The notes: generated from the letters alone by a model not told the origin. A stretch of 64,000 nucleotides of DNA from Sinorhizobium terangae (GCF_029714365.1 NZ_CP121660.1:806001-870000), one strand, 5' to 3'; shown: positions 44,225-53,807, counted from the stretch's first letter. Translations and numbers: made by a program.

Positions 44225-45280
44225 CTACGAAAGCGGTCGCGTGAAAAGCGGGAGGCGAGGGGCCGGCGCCGTGCTTTCGCGCACAACGAGCTCGACGGGC
44301 AGTACGGTTTCAAGATCGACGCTGCGCGTCTCGGCATTCATTAGCCGCAAGAGAATATTCGCCGCTGCACGTCCGGCGCCGTGCTGCTGTATCCTGACGG
44401 TCGTCAGCTTCGGTCGGATGAGTTCGAGAAGCGGCATGTCGTTGAAGCCGGTGACGGAAACCTGGCGAGGGCAGTCGATGCCGCGTTCGCGCAGTGCCTC
44501 GATCGCGCCAAGCGCCAGCCGGTCGTTGGCGCAAAGCACTGCCGTGAAGGCTTTGCCGGACGAAAGCAAGGCCGCCAGGCATCGGCCACCTTCGTGCTCG
44601 TCGAAACGGGTGGCGGTGACGATCAGTTCCTCGTCGACGGCAACCGAAAGGTCGTCCGCAGCATTCCGAAACGCGGCGAGGCGCAGCTGCCCGGTCGAAA
44701 GGTCCTGGGGGCCGGCGATATGCGCGACCCGTTCGTGGCCGAGTTCGCGGAGATGCCGCAGCATCTGGCAGATGCCGGCGTCTTCGTCATTGATGACATA
44801 GGGTATGTCGGAGAATTCCACCTTGCGGTTGAGGGTCACGACCGGAAGCCCGTCCTGGGCCGCCTTGGCGATCGAGGGGTCGCTCCGCAACACCGCGGCA
44901 TGGATGATGCCGTCGACGCCGCGATCGCGCAGAACGTCGATGAGCCTGACCTCCCGGTCTCTGTCGCTATCGGTGTTGACGATGATCGAGGCGTAACCGA
45001 GTGGCTCGAGCACGCTCTCTATGCCGCGCAGGATCGGTGGGAAGATGAGATTGGTGATGTCGGGGATCATGACGCCGACACTCATCGTCCGGTTGGTCCT
45101 CAGGCCCGCCGCAATCCTGTTAGGCCGATAGCCGAGCGCGTCCGCTGCTGCCTGGATGCGCTTGACGACTTCTTCCGTAATGTTCTTGCGCTCGACCGGA
45201 TCGAGCGCTCGCGAAACGGTGGAGACATGGACACCTGTCTCGCGCGCTATATCCTTGAGAGTAATTCTCTTTTTCAACAT
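44225..45280 (-). CDS. LacI-family repressor of the aromatic-uptake operon
   Basis: 351 residues. The HTH is ITLKDIARETGVHVSTVSRAL with hinge YRPNRIAAGLRT; the rest is the periplasmic-binding-type effector domain (VGVMIPDITNLIFPPILRGIE and VTGFNDMPLLELIRPKLTTV). It is divergent from an eleven-gene operon, and the gap contains three copies of GCAATCGATTGC, the CG-centred palindrome expected for LacI-type proteins. I infer that it represses the operon and itself; the inducer is probably the imported compound or a breakdown product. Confidence 0.93.
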   Translation of the reverse strand: MLKKRITLKDIARETGVHVSTVSRALDPVERKNITEEVVKRIQAAADALGYRPNRIAAGLRTNRTMSVGVMIPDITNLIFPPILRGIESVLEPLGYASIIVNTDSDRDREVRLIDVLRDRGVDGIIHAAVLRSDPSIAKAAQDGLPVVTLNRKVEFSDIPYVINDEDAGICQMLRHLRELGHERVAHIAGPQDLSTGQLRLAAFRNAADDLSVAVDEELIVTATRFDEHEGGRCLAALLSSGKAFTAVLCANDRLALGAIEALRERGIDCPRQVSVTGFNDMPLLELIRPKLTTVRIQQHGAGRAAANILLRLMNAETRSVDLETVLPVELVVRESTAPAPRLPLFTRPLS

Positions 45281-45326
45281 TTCCAGTGCCCCGACGCGTA
45301 CGCCATTTTACAGCGAGACAGCGGAG

Positions 45327-45342
45327 AAGCAATCGATTGCAT
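45327..45342. promoter_or_regulatory. LacI operator 1
   Basis: AAGCAATCGATTGCAT contains the perfect 12-bp palindrome GCAATCGATTGC (45329-45340), about 50 nt upstream of the lacI-type start. It fits autoregulation. Confidence 0.8.
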
Positions 45343-45382
45343 AATCTTCCTTGACGCTTGACAAAGATCATGTTAGGTCTCT

Positions 45383-45398
45383 CTGCAATCGATTGCAT
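45383..45398. promoter_or_regulatory. LacI operator 2
   Basis: CTGCAATCGATTGCAT, same palindrome (45385-45396), 56 bp from operator 1. It follows a possible promoter segment (TTGACGCTTG ... TGTTAGGT). Confidence 0.8.
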
Positions 45399-45516
45399 AG
45401 TCATTGCATTCAGCGCAGGCGGTTTGGTTGGCGGACTACGGTCGTTTCTTCCGGGAATGAGGAGTCCCGCAAGAAAACTGCGGCATGAAGTTGCCGCCTT
45501 TATTTTTTGACGATGC

Positions 45517-45532
45517 ATGCAATCGATTGCAT
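45517..45532. promoter_or_regulatory. LacI operator 3
   Basis: ATGCAATCGATTGCAT is a perfect 16-bp palindrome 30 nt before the start of the binding-protein gene. With operators 1 and 2 it could form a repression loop of 134 to 190 bp. Confidence 0.85.
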
Positions 45533-45561
45533 AGTTTCGCGATGGAGAAGGAGGAGCATCA

Positions 45562-46851
45562 GTGAGACTTGGAAGAACTCTTGGAAGATTTCTGGCGGCA
45601 ACGACCGCTCTGGCGCTTGCGGCCACTGCCGCTCAGGCGCAAACACTTAAGATCGGCGCGTCGTTGCCGATCACCGGTGGCCTGTCGGTCAGCGGCGAGA
45701 AGCACAAGCGCGGATATGAACTCTGCACCAAGCTGATCAATGAAGCCGGCGGCATTCTCGGCCGTCAGGTCGAACTGGTGGTGAGCGATAACCGCTCAGA
45801 TCCTGCGACCGCGATCAACCAATATGAGCGGTTCATCAACGTCGACAAGGTCGATGCCGTTTACGGGACATTTTCGAGCCGGCTGACCTTTCCGGTCGGC
45901 AGCATTCTTTCCAAATACAACATGGTCCACGCCGTTCCCTCCGGCGGCGCCTTGCGCATCTATGAGCAGGGATATCGAAACCTCTTCTATTTCCAGGTCA
46001 GTGCGGCTGAATACACCGGCAAGGACGTGGTTGCCGTAATCCAGGATCTCATCCCGGCGGGGCAGGGTCCGAAAACCGCGGCAATCGTTTCCGCCGACGA
46101 CTTCTTCGCCAATGCGATTGCCGCCGGCCTGCTTGGCGAAAAGGTCAAGGATCCCGCAACGGACAAGGAGATCGCCGATCTCGCTCCCGGCTACCTCGCC
46201 GACGCCGGTATAAAGGTGGTCATGCAGGAGAAGTGGCCGGAAGAAGGCTTCAACGACTGGCTGAACCTCGCCAATTCGATCAAACGCTCGGGGGCCGAAA
46301 TGATCATCGGCCTGACCGCGTCGGCGGAAGAGGCGGTCCAACTCACCCGCAGCCTGAAAACCGTCGGTGCTACGCCCAAGCTCGTCTATCTGAGCCAGGG
46401 CGCTCAGACGGAATTCATCGAAGGCGTGGGGGCGAACGCCGCGAACGGCGTGATGATCCACACGACCTGGCACAAGGACGTGCCTTTCGAAAGCACGCTT
46501 GCCGGCAAGCCCTTCAGCAATGCCGATTTCGTCAAGGCCTTCGAGGCAGAATATGGCGTCGAGCCGGATGAGGACAGCGCCATTCCCTTTGCCGTCTGCC
46601 AGGGGATCGAGCAGGCGATCAATGGTGCCGGCACCACTGACAACGCCAAGATGGGGGAATGGCTGCATGCGCGCACCAAGGACGATCCGGTGCGCACGGT
46701 TCTCGGCCGCTTCACATGGGACGAACGCGGCCTCGCCAAGGACAAATCGCACATCATGACGCAGTGGCAGGACGGCAAGCTCAACTTTGTCTATCCGACC
46801 GGCGAGTTCGAAGGCGTCGTGCCGTTCAGCTATCCCAAGGCTGGCTTCTGA
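45562..46851 (+). CDS. Branched-chain-type (Liv family) substrate-binding protein
   Basis: 429 residues starting at a GTG behind GGAGGAG. A Sec signal peptide ends at AQA before QTLKIGASLPITGG. The mature part is a type I binding protein of the amide/branched-chain amino acid class (Peripla_BP_6), with DNRSDPATAINQYERFI and AVPSGGALRIYEQGYRNLFY. In this class many members bind aromatic acids. It is the first gene after the three LacI operators, followed by LivG, F, H and M-like genes. Given the dioxygenase downstream, an aromatic or alicyclic acid ligand is more likely than an amino acid. Confidence 0.9.
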   Translation: MRLGRTLGRFLAATTALALAATAAQAQTLKIGASLPITGGLSVSGEKHKRGYELCTKLINEAGGILGRQVELVVSDNRSDPATAINQYERFINVDKVDAVYGTFSSRLTFPVGSILSKYNMVHAVPSGGALRIYEQGYRNLFYFQVSAAEYTGKDVVAVIQDLIPAGQGPKTAAIVSADDFFANAIAAGLLGEKVKDPATDKEIADLAPGYLADAGIKVVMQEKWPEEGFNDWLNLANSIKRSGAEMIIGLTASAEEAVQLTRSLKTVGATPKLVYLSQGAQTEFIEGVGANAANGVMIHTTWHKDVPFESTLAGKPFSNADFVKAFEAEYGVEPDEDSAIPFAVCQGIEQAINGAGTTDNAKMGEWLHARTKDDPVRTVLGRFTWDERGLAKDKSHIMTQWQDGKLNFVYPTGEFEGVVPFSYPKAGF

Positions 46852-46925
46852 GCGCATCCGGGCGAGGGCATGAGCCCGCGTCCGGACCGCAAGAAATCGT
46901 GTCGAGGAAATGGGAGGTCGGGCGC

Positions 46926-47675
46926 ATGCTCGAAGTGAAGAACCTTTGCAAGCACTATGGGGGCATCAAGGCCGTCGACGGCGCGACATTCGCCGTCGAA
47001 AGGGGCTCGATCACCGCCCTGATCGGACCGAACGGGGCGGGCAAGACGACTGCGTTCAACTGCATCAGCCGCACGGTGACGCCGACGTCCGGTGAAGTCT
47101 GGCTCGACGGAGAGCGGATCGATCAATTGCGGCCGCACAAGATCACCGCCAAAGGCCTCAGCCGCACGTTCCAGATCTCCCGCAACCTTTCCGACATGAC
47201 GGTGATCGAGAACGTCATCGTGCAGTCTCGCGTCGAGGGCATTCGCGGCTTGCTGCGGCCGGCGATGAGCGCGGAAGAACGGGACAAGGCGATGGCCATC
47301 CTCGACTTTCTCGGCATCACCCGCATCGCCTACGAAGACGGCCACAACCTCTCCTATGGCCAGAAGAAGCTGATGGACCTCGCCGCCCTCCTGATGTCGG
47401 ACCCGAAGATCATCCTGCTCGACGAGCCGGCCGGTGGCGTCAACCCGACCCTGATGGAGGAGATCATCGGCCACATCCGGGCTCTCAACGAGAAGAAGGG
47501 CCTCACGGTCCTGATCGTCGAGCACAACATGGAGTTGATCATGCGGCTTTCCCACAGGGTGGTGGTCATGGCGCAAGGCCGCGTGATCTGTGACGGACCG
47601 CCGGAGATGGTTCGCAAGGACCCACAAGTGCTCGACGCCTATCTCGGCGGCGTCCTCGAAGAGGAGGCTGCCTGA
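46926..47675 (+). CDS. Liv-type ABC transporter ATPase (LivG-like)
   Basis: 249 residues from the ATG at 46926 (MLEVKNLCKHYGG). Walker A GPNGAGKTT, the signature stretch NLSYGQKKLMDLAALLM and Walker B IILLDEPAGGVNPTLME are intact. The length and the TAKGLSRTFQISRNL block are LivG-like. It overlaps the LivF-like gene by 1 nt. Confidence 0.93.
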   Translation: MLEVKNLCKHYGGIKAVDGATFAVERGSITALIGPNGAGKTTAFNCISRTVTPTSGEVWLDGERIDQLRPHKITAKGLSRTFQISRNLSDMTVIENVIVQSRVEGIRGLLRPAMSAEERDKAMAILDFLGITRIAYEDGHNLSYGQKKLMDLAALLMSDPKIILLDEPAGGVNPTLMEEIIGHIRALNEKKGLTVLIVEHNMELIMRLSHRVVVMAQGRVICDGPPEMVRKDPQVLDAYLGGVLEEEAA

Positions 47676-48403
47676 TGAGCGAACTGCTCCAGGTCAACAA
47701 TATCACCGCCGGCTATGGCGACGGACCGGCCATCCTCGACGGTGCGCATCTGACCGTCGAGCCCGGCAAGGTCCATTGCATCATCGGACCGAATGGCGCA
47801 GGCAAGTCGACTCTGCTGAAGTCGATATGCGGCATGCTGACCATCCGCAAGGGCGATGTGGTCTTCAAGGGCAAGCGCCTCAACGGGATGCGGCCGGATC
47901 AGATTCTGCGTGAGGGTATCTGCTTCGTACCCCAGGAGCGGGCGCTGTTTCCAAAGATGACCGTGCGCGAGAATCTGCGCATGGGCGGGTTCATCCTCAA
48001 CGATCAAAAGGAGCTCGACCGCCGGATCGACGGAATTCTCGAGCGCTTTCCGATCTTGCGCGAGCGGGCCGAGCAACACGCCGGCACGATGTCGGGCGGC
48101 CAGCAGCAGACGCTCGCCATGGCCCGCACGCTGATCATCAAGCCGGCGATCGTCATGCTCGACGAGCCATCGCTCGGGCTGGCGCCAAAAGTAATCCAGG
48201 AGATGTTCGACATCATGAAGATGATGTCGGCCGAAGGCGTCACCGTACTGCTGGTCGAGCAGAATGCGCTGATGGGACTCAAGAATTCCGATTGGGGCGT
48301 TGTGCTCGACCTCGGCCGCACACTGTTCGAGGGGCCGGCCGCCGACGTGCTCGCCGACCCGCGCATCCAGGAACTCTACCTTGGCGGCAAGAAGGCCGCC
48401 TGA
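47675..48403 (+). CDS. Liv-type ABC transporter ATPase (LivF-like)
   Basis: 242 residues. Walker A GPNGAGKST, the MSGGQQQTLAMARTL signature and Walker B IVMLDEPSLGLAPKV are intact, and the FVPQERALFPKMTVRENL block is typical of LivF. It pairs with the LivG-like ATPase directly upstream (TGATG junction). Confidence 0.93.
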   Translation: MSELLQVNNITAGYGDGPAILDGAHLTVEPGKVHCIIGPNGAGKSTLLKSICGMLTIRKGDVVFKGKRLNGMRPDQILREGICFVPQERALFPKMTVRENLRMGGFILNDQKELDRRIDGILERFPILRERAEQHAGTMSGGQQQTLAMARTLIIKPAIVMLDEPSLGLAPKVIQEMFDIMKMMSAEGVTVLLVEQNALMGLKNSDWGVVLDLGRTLFEGPAADVLADPRIQELYLGGKKAA

Positions 48404-48413
48404 AGGGGGAAAC

Positions 48414-49292
48414 ATGGCAGACATCCTTCAGATATTGATCCTTGGCCTGGCGCTTGGCGGCGTCATCGCCTTGATGGGATCCGGCCTCTCGCTCGTCTTC
48501 GGCGTCATGCGCATCGTCAATCTCGCGCATCCATCGCTGATCATCGCCGGTGCTTACATTGCCTACTGGGCGTTCAAAGTTCTCGGCATCGACCCGATCG
48601 TGATGCTGCCGGTGTCGGCGGCCATCATGGCGGCGATCGGCGTTCTGCTCTATCGCCTGATGTTCGAGAGGGAGACGAAGAACGCGAAATATTCCGAGAT
48701 GACCGTGCTTCTGACCTTCGCACTCGCGATGATGGCGGAAGGCGTGCTCGGCGGTCTGTTCACCAACACCCAGCGCGTGACCTCACCCGATTATGCCACG
48801 GATGCCTTTTTCATCGGCGACGTCTTCATTCCGAAGGGGCAGCTCTATGCCGGGGTGCTGTCGCTCGCGATCATCGCTGCGCTGACGCTCTTTCTCAAAT
48901 ATTCGCGGCTCGGCTATGCCATCCGCGCCACCACCCAGAACCGCGAGGCGGCTGAGCTCCTCGGCGTCAATGTCAACTTCATCAGCATTCTCGCCTTTGC
49001 GATCGGCATCGGCCTTGCCGGGGCTGCCGGCTCGCTGGTCAGCTTCGTCTTCAGCTTTTTCCCGGCCAAGCATTGGGAATGGGTGGCGATCCTGATGTCG
49101 GTCGTGGTGCTCGGCGGCATGGGCAGCATTCTGGGCACCGTCGTGGCTGCTCTGTTGCTGTCGGTCGTTGCTGCCTTCGTCGGCACATGGATCGGAGCCA
49201 CCTGGTCGACCATGACCTTCTTCCTCGCCCTTTTCCTCATCCTGCTGATCCGGCCCCAGGGGTTGTTCGGCGAAAAACCGGAGATGGCATGA
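48414..49292 (+). CDS. Liv-type ABC permease (LivH-like)
   Basis: 292 residues from the ATG at 48414 (MADILQILILGLALGG), preceded by AAGGGGGAA. It is strongly hydrophobic with LivH hallmarks: GVIALMGSGLSLVFGVMRIVN, LGYAIRATTQNREAAELLGV and VVVLGGMGSILGTVVAAL. An earlier in-frame codon lies inside livF and is not used. It overlaps the next permease by 4 bp. Confidence 0.93.
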   Translation: MADILQILILGLALGGVIALMGSGLSLVFGVMRIVNLAHPSLIIAGAYIAYWAFKVLGIDPIVMLPVSAAIMAAIGVLLYRLMFERETKNAKYSEMTVLLTFALAMMAEGVLGGLFTNTQRVTSPDYATDAFFIGDVFIPKGQLYAGVLSLAIIAALTLFLKYSRLGYAIRATTQNREAAELLGVNVNFISILAFAIGIGLAGAAGSLVSFVFSFFPAKHWEWVAILMSVVVLGGMGSILGTVVAALLLSVVAAFVGTWIGATWSTMTFFLALFLILLIRPQGLFGEKPEMA

Positions 49293-50335
49293 TGACCGTC
49301 ACCCTTCAACAATCGAGCGCCAGTTCCGTCCTCGAGGCACGGCGCGCACATAACGAGAAACTGGCCCGCAGGGCCGATCAGACGAGAGCGACCTGGTTTC
49401 CCCTGGCGCTGCTGCTGGTCCTGCTGGCGCTGCCGCTCCTGCAATTCGTGGGTAACTACAACTACGTGCTTCATCTTGTCCTGTTCACCGCCTCCTACGT
49501 GGCGATGGCTTCGGGATGGAACATCCTTGGTGGCTTCGCCGGCTACGTCTCGCTGGGTCACAGCGTGTTCTTCGGCGTCGGTGGCTATTTCGCCGGCATG
49601 CTCTTGGCGCGCTACGGCATCTCGACCATCATCACGGCGCCTCTTGCCGGTCTCGTCGCGGCTGTTCTCGGCTACATGGTTGGCCTGATCACGCTCAAGG
49701 TGCGCGGACCCAGTTTCATCATCTCGTCGATCGCGCTTCTGATGATCGCCCGTATCCTGTTCGACAACTGGGAGTTTATTGGCGGCGCCAACGGCCTGAC
49801 GCTCCCGACCAACGACCTGCCGGTGCAGTGGGCAAAGCTGCCCTATTACTACGGGATGATCGTGATCGCGGCCTTCACGGTGTGGGCGACCTACCGCATC
49901 AAGCACTCCAAGTTCGGCCTCGGTCTTCGGGCGATCTCGAAGGACGAGATCAAGGCGGAAAGTGCGGGCATCGACACGCGTTTCTACAAGGTCATGGCTT
50001 TCGCGCTTTCGGCCTTCTTCGTCGGCATGACCGGCGCGGTCTGGGGCGAATATCTGACCTATCTACGCCCAAATATTTTTCTCCTGATCCTCGTTTCGGC
50101 GAACCTCGTGCTGATGTCGATCCTCGGAGGGAAAGGCACGATTGCCGGACCGGTGGTCGGCGCCATCCTGATCGTTGCGCTCAACGAACTCTTCGTCGCC
50201 ACGATGGGCGCATCCGAAGTCAACATCCTGGGGACCGGCCTGGTGATGGCGGTGGGCCTCATATTTTTCCCGCTGGGGCTGGTCGGCACGCTCGCAAAAA
50301 AGGGCAAGCTGCCACGCGTGCTCAACTGGGATTGA
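49289..50335 (+). CDS. Liv-type ABC permease (LivM-like)
   Basis: 348 residues from the ATG at 49289. Hydrophobic, with the LivM motifs ASGWNILGGFAGYVSLGHSV and GLGLRAISKDEIKAESAGID and the late VLMSILGGKGTIAGPVVGAI. The N-terminal 35 residues are a charged cytoplasmic extension. It completes the importer encoded from 45562. Confidence 0.93.
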   Translation: MMTVTLQQSSASSVLEARRAHNEKLARRADQTRATWFPLALLLVLLALPLLQFVGNYNYVLHLVLFTASYVAMASGWNILGGFAGYVSLGHSVFFGVGGYFAGMLLARYGISTIITAPLAGLVAAVLGYMVGLITLKVRGPSFIISSIALLMIARILFDNWEFIGGANGLTLPTNDLPVQWAKLPYYYGMIVIAAFTVWATYRIKHSKFGLGLRAISKDEIKAESAGIDTRFYKVMAFALSAFFVGMTGAVWGEYLTYLRPNIFLLILVSANLVLMSILGGKGTIAGPVVGAILIVALNELFVATMGASEVNILGTGLVMAVGLIFFPLGLVGTLAKKGKLPRVLNWD

Positions 50336-50410
50336 TGGCCGGTCCCGCCGGAGTGCCTGTTCCTGAACTTCAAGGATTGAAACCTGCCGGAATGGCGGGA
50401 GGAGGAAGTC

Positions 50411-51184
50411 ATGTCGGAATACGTGCTTTACAACGCACCGCAATCCACCTGCAGCCAACGGGTGCGCTACGTGCTCCATGCCAAGGGGGGGACCTTCGAG
50501 GAGCACAAACTGGACCTTTTCAAGGGTGACCAGCTGAAGCCCGATTACCTCGCCATCAATCCGAACGGATTGGTCCCGGCGCTCGTCCATCGAGGTGCCT
50601 CCGTGATCGATTCCTCGGTGATCATGGAATATCTCGAGGATATCCTTGGCGACGTTGCGCCGCTGCGCCCGCGGGACCCGCTCAAGGTCGCGCGGATGCG
50701 GGCGATGATGCGCTACATCGACGAAGTGCCGACGCCGGCCGTGCGCGTGCCGTCCTACAACCTCGCCTTCCTGCCGCATTACCAGGCGATGACGGAGGAG
50801 GAATTCCTGGCGGTCTGCGAGAGCAAGCCGCTCCGCCGCGAATTCCTGATGAAGATGGGACGTACCGGCTTTCCGCAATCGGAAATGGATGAAGCACTTG
50901 CCCGGCTGCAACGCGGGATCGACCGCATGGCGCGCTGGCTCAGCGAAAGTGGCGGGCCTTGGTTGATTGGCAAGGAGATGACGTTGGCCGACGTCGCCAT
51001 CATGCCGGTGATCGTTCGGATGGACGATATCAATCTCGGCCGCCTGTGGGGCGGCTCTCCCGAAATCGCTGCCTGGCTCGATCGCATTCGCGCGACCGAG
51101 GCCTTCCCCAAGACCTACTACCACGGCTCGCTGCTGACGGAGAAATATCCACATCTCCAGGCCTTGAAAACAGCGGCCGCCTGA
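50411..51184 (+). CDS. Glutathione S-transferase-like protein in the aromatic operon
   Basis: 257 residues. The N-terminal domain (MSEYVLYNAPQSTCSQRVRY) has the SxCSxR arrangement seen in zeta-class (maleylacetoacetate isomerase) and beta-etherase-type GSTs. NPNGLVPALVHRG and DSSVIMEYLEDI complete the glutathione site. GGPWLIGKEMTLADVAIMPV is the standard GST C-terminal motif. Placed between the importer and a ring-cleavage dioxygenase, it could isomerise a cis-enol product or cleave an aryl ether; the choice cannot be made from sequence alone. Confidence 0.82.
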   Translation: MSEYVLYNAPQSTCSQRVRYVLHAKGGTFEEHKLDLFKGDQLKPDYLAINPNGLVPALVHRGASVIDSSVIMEYLEDILGDVAPLRPRDPLKVARMRAMMRYIDEVPTPAVRVPSYNLAFLPHYQAMTEEEFLAVCESKPLRREFLMKMGRTGFPQSEMDEALARLQRGIDRMARWLSESGGPWLIGKEMTLADVAIMPVIVRMDDINLGRLWGGSPEIAAWLDRIRATEAFPKTYYHGSLLTEKYPHLQALKTAAA

Positions 51185-51209
51185 AACGGCAAACGACAGG
51201 AGAAGCAGG

Positions 51210-52148
51210 ATGCAACACGTAACAGTCGAGCCGAAACTGATCGAAACCGTCGCTGACGTCACGCCGACCGTATTGGGCGCGATGTCGCGCACATCCAACC
51301 CGCGGCTCAAGCAACTGATGGAGTCCATGGTGCGCCATCTCCACGAATTCATCATCGAGACGCGACCGACCGAGGAGGAATTCGAATATGGACTGCGCTG
51401 GATCGCGGCGCTCGGCCACCACACCCATGAGACCAACAACGAGGTCGTGCTCGCAGCCGACGTGCTCGGCGCTTCGACGCTGATCGACCTCATCAACAAC
51501 GACGGGATGCAGGGCGAGACGATGTCGGCGCTGCTCGGTCCCTTCTATCGTGGGCAAGCGCCGGCCTGCGAGTGCGGTGACTGCATCGCGCGCTCCGAAA
51601 CGCCCGGTCCGACGCTTTATTTCAAGGGTCGGGTCACGGGCGTCGACGGCAAGCCGATTGCCGATGCGAAACTCGACGTCTGGCAGGCATCCCCGGTCGG
51701 CCTCTACGAAAATCAGGACGCGGAGCAGGACGATTTCAATCTCCGCGGTGTGTTCCGCACCGATGCCGACGGACGCTTCCACTTCACCTCGGTGAAGCCG
51801 GCCGGTTATCCGGTGCCGACCGGCGGGCCCGTAGGCGACCTTCTGCGGGCGCAGCGGCGCCACCCGATGCGACCCGCGCACATCCACTTCATCGTATCGG
51901 CCCCGGGTCACAAGACATTGATCACCCAGATCTTTTCCGACACGCCGCAGGCGCTGGTGACGGATGTGGTCTTCGGAGCCAAGACCCAGATCGTCGGCAA
52001 ATTCGTCGAGCATACCGAGCAGCATCCCGATTACCCGGAGACCCCGCTGCCTTTCTACAGCTGCGAATACCAGTTCAAGCTGATCGAGGGTGAACCGACC
52101 TATCCGGTTCCGCCGATCTCCGGCAGCAAATCGGGAGGGCATCGGTAA
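51210..52148 (+). CDS. Intradiol ring-cleavage dioxygenase, hydroxyquinol/catechol type
   Basis: 312 residues. An N-terminal dimerisation helix domain (about 15-110) precedes the catalytic beta sandwich. The Fe(III) ligands are visible: Tyr166 (SPVGLYENQ), Tyr200 (KPAGYPVPTGGP), His224 and His226 (RPAHIHFIV). It should open a catechol or hydroxyquinol ring between the hydroxyls in the cytoplasm. An unusual ACECGDC cysteine cluster (about 119-125) lies in the loop before the core. It overlaps the SDR start by 1 nt. A second, related dioxygenase is at 57628. Confidence 0.9.
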   Translation: MQHVTVEPKLIETVADVTPTVLGAMSRTSNPRLKQLMESMVRHLHEFIIETRPTEEEFEYGLRWIAALGHHTHETNNEVVLAADVLGASTLIDLINNDGMQGETMSALLGPFYRGQAPACECGDCIARSETPGPTLYFKGRVTGVDGKPIADAKLDVWQASPVGLYENQDAEQDDFNLRGVFRTDADGRFHFTSVKPAGYPVPTGGPVGDLLRAQRRHPMRPAHIHFIVSAPGHKTLITQIFSDTPQALVTDVVFGAKTQIVGKFVEHTEQHPDYPETPLPFYSCEYQFKLIEGEPTYPVPPISGSKSGGHR

Positions 52149-52900
52149 TGCGTTTGTCTGATGCCCTGTCGGGAAAAGTTGCAGTCGTCGCCGGCGGTTC
52201 CGGCGGCATCGGGCGGGAAGCCTGCCGCCTGTTTGCCGAAGCCGGCGCCCGAGTCGTGGTTGGTTACCGCTCCGGAAAAGAGAGGGCAGAGGCGATCGTC
52301 GCAGCCTTGCCGGGCGAGGGACACATCGCCCTGCCGGTGTCGATCGAGGATACGTCGACCATCAATGCGTTTCGGGACCGTACGCTCGCTGCGCTTGGGC
52401 GCGCCGACATCCTCGTGAACACCGCCGGCGTGACGAGCCCGGTCGCCCACGCCGACCTCGAAGGCCTGACCGATGAACTGATTGATCAGATTTTCGTCAA
52501 CAACTGGCGGGGCGTTTTCTCGACCGTGCGCGCCTTCGCCCCGGCGCTGAAAGCGCATCGGGACGGGCTGATCGTCAATGTCTCGTCGATTGCTGCCTTT
52601 ACCGGCATCGGCTCGAACATCGCCTACTGCGGTGCCAAGGCAGGGCTGGACATCATGACCAACTCGCTCGCGCGCGCGCTCGCACCGGATATCCGCGTCA
52701 TGGCGGTCTCGCCGGGCGTCGTCGATACCGAATTCGTTCCGGGCCGCGGGCAGGAGTTCAAGGAGAAGGCAGCGGCCGCAACGCCGCTCAAGCGCCTGAC
52801 GACTCCGACCGACGTCGCCGAGGCGATCCTTGCCTGTGCCACGCATTTGAAATTCTCGACGGGTACCCGGATCGTCGTCGACGGGGGGAGGCACCTCTGA
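52148..52900 (+). CDS. Short-chain dehydrogenase/reductase in the aromatic operon
   Basis: 250 residues. The cofactor loop reads AGGSGGIGRE, then NTAGV replaces the usual NNAG. The catalytic Ser lies in VSSIAAFTG, with the YCGAK stretch for Tyr and Lys. It starts and stops with 1-nt junctions to the dioxygenase and the BKACE gene, so all three are translated together. Probably it oxidises or reduces a hydroxy/keto intermediate of the pathway. Confidence 0.9.
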   Translation: MRLSDALSGKVAVVAGGSGGIGREACRLFAEAGARVVVGYRSGKERAEAIVAALPGEGHIALPVSIEDTSTINAFRDRTLAALGRADILVNTAGVTSPVAHADLEGLTDELIDQIFVNNWRGVFSTVRAFAPALKAHRDGLIVNVSSIAAFTGIGSNIAYCGAKAGLDIMTNSLARALAPDIRVMAVSPGVVDTEFVPGRGQEFKEKAAAATPLKRLTTPTDVAEAILACATHLKFSTGTRIVVDGGRHL

Positions 52901-53778
52901 TGCAGCCGAAAGTCATCATCACCTGCGCGGTCACCGGCAATTTGACCACCAGGGAAAACCACCCCGGCCTGCCGGTGACCCCGGAAGAAATCGCCAGCTC
53001 CTGCCTGGACGCGGCGGACGCTGGCGCGGCCGTGGTTCATATCCACGTGCGCGATCCAGAAACGGCGAAGCCGTCGATGGAGATCCGATATTACCGCGAG
53101 GTGATCGATCGGATCCGCGCGAAAAATAGCGCCGTGATATTGAATGTCACGACCGGGCCGGGCGGACGCTATCACCCGAGCGACGAGAACCCCGCGGTCG
53201 CCGGTCCGCGCACGACGCTGATGCGCCCGGAACGGCGCGTCGAACATATTCTCGAGTTGAAGCCGGATATCGCGACGCTCGACCTCAACACGATGACCTT
53301 CGGCACCGAAGTCGTGATCAACACGCCCGGCAACGTCAAGATCATGGCTGATCTCATCAATGGGGCCGGCGTCAAGCCGGAGCTCGAGGTCTTCGACACC
53401 GGCGACATCCGACTCGCGCACGACCTCCTGAAGGCGGGCGTGCTCAAGTCTCCGGCGATGTTCACGATCGTCACCGGCGTGAAATACGGCTTGCCGTCGA
53501 CGCCCGACGCCATGGCGCTAGCCGCGCGGATGTTGCCGCGCGACACGGTGTGGACCGGCTTCGGTGTCGGCCGCATGTCATTCCCGATGGCCGCCCAGGC
53601 CTACCTGCTGGGAGGACACGTCCGCGTCGGTCTCGAAGACAACTCGTACATCGCCAAGGGCGTGCTCGCGAAAGGCAACGGCGAGCTCGTCGAGCGTGCC
53701 CGCGACATCGTCGAGAAGCTCGGCGGGCAAATCGCCAGCCCGTTCGAAGCCCGAGAGATCCTGCAGTTGAAGGCCTGA
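52900..53778 (+). CDS. Beta-keto acid cleavage enzyme (BKACE, former DUF849)
   Basis: 292 residues. The zinc-binding and substrate motifs of the Kce/BKACE family are visible: ITCAVTGNLTTRENHPGLPV, VVHIHVRDPETAKPSM (with HxH), GLEDNSYIAKGVLA near the end and VWTGFGVGRMSFPM. The family condenses a beta-keto acid with acetyl-CoA and splits it to acetoacetate and a shorter acyl-CoA; characterised members use 3-keto-5-aminohexanoate, and others accept substrates such as beta-ketoadipate. Next to a ring-cleavage enzyme it could end the pathway by cutting 3-oxoadipate or a derivative to acetoacetate and succinyl-CoA. Confidence 0.88.
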   Translation: MQPKVIITCAVTGNLTTRENHPGLPVTPEEIASSCLDAADAGAAVVHIHVRDPETAKPSMEIRYYREVIDRIRAKNSAVILNVTTGPGGRYHPSDENPAVAGPRTTLMRPERRVEHILELKPDIATLDLNTMTFGTEVVINTPGNVKIMADLINGAGVKPELEVFDTGDIRLAHDLLKAGVLKSPAMFTIVTGVKYGLPSTPDAMALAARMLPRDTVWTGFGVGRMSFPMAAQAYLLGGHVRVGLEDNSYIAKGVLAKGNGELVERARDIVEKLGGQIASPFEAREILQLKA

Positions 53779-53807
53779 GCGGCCGCATCCATGAAAAGGG
53801 GAATGCC

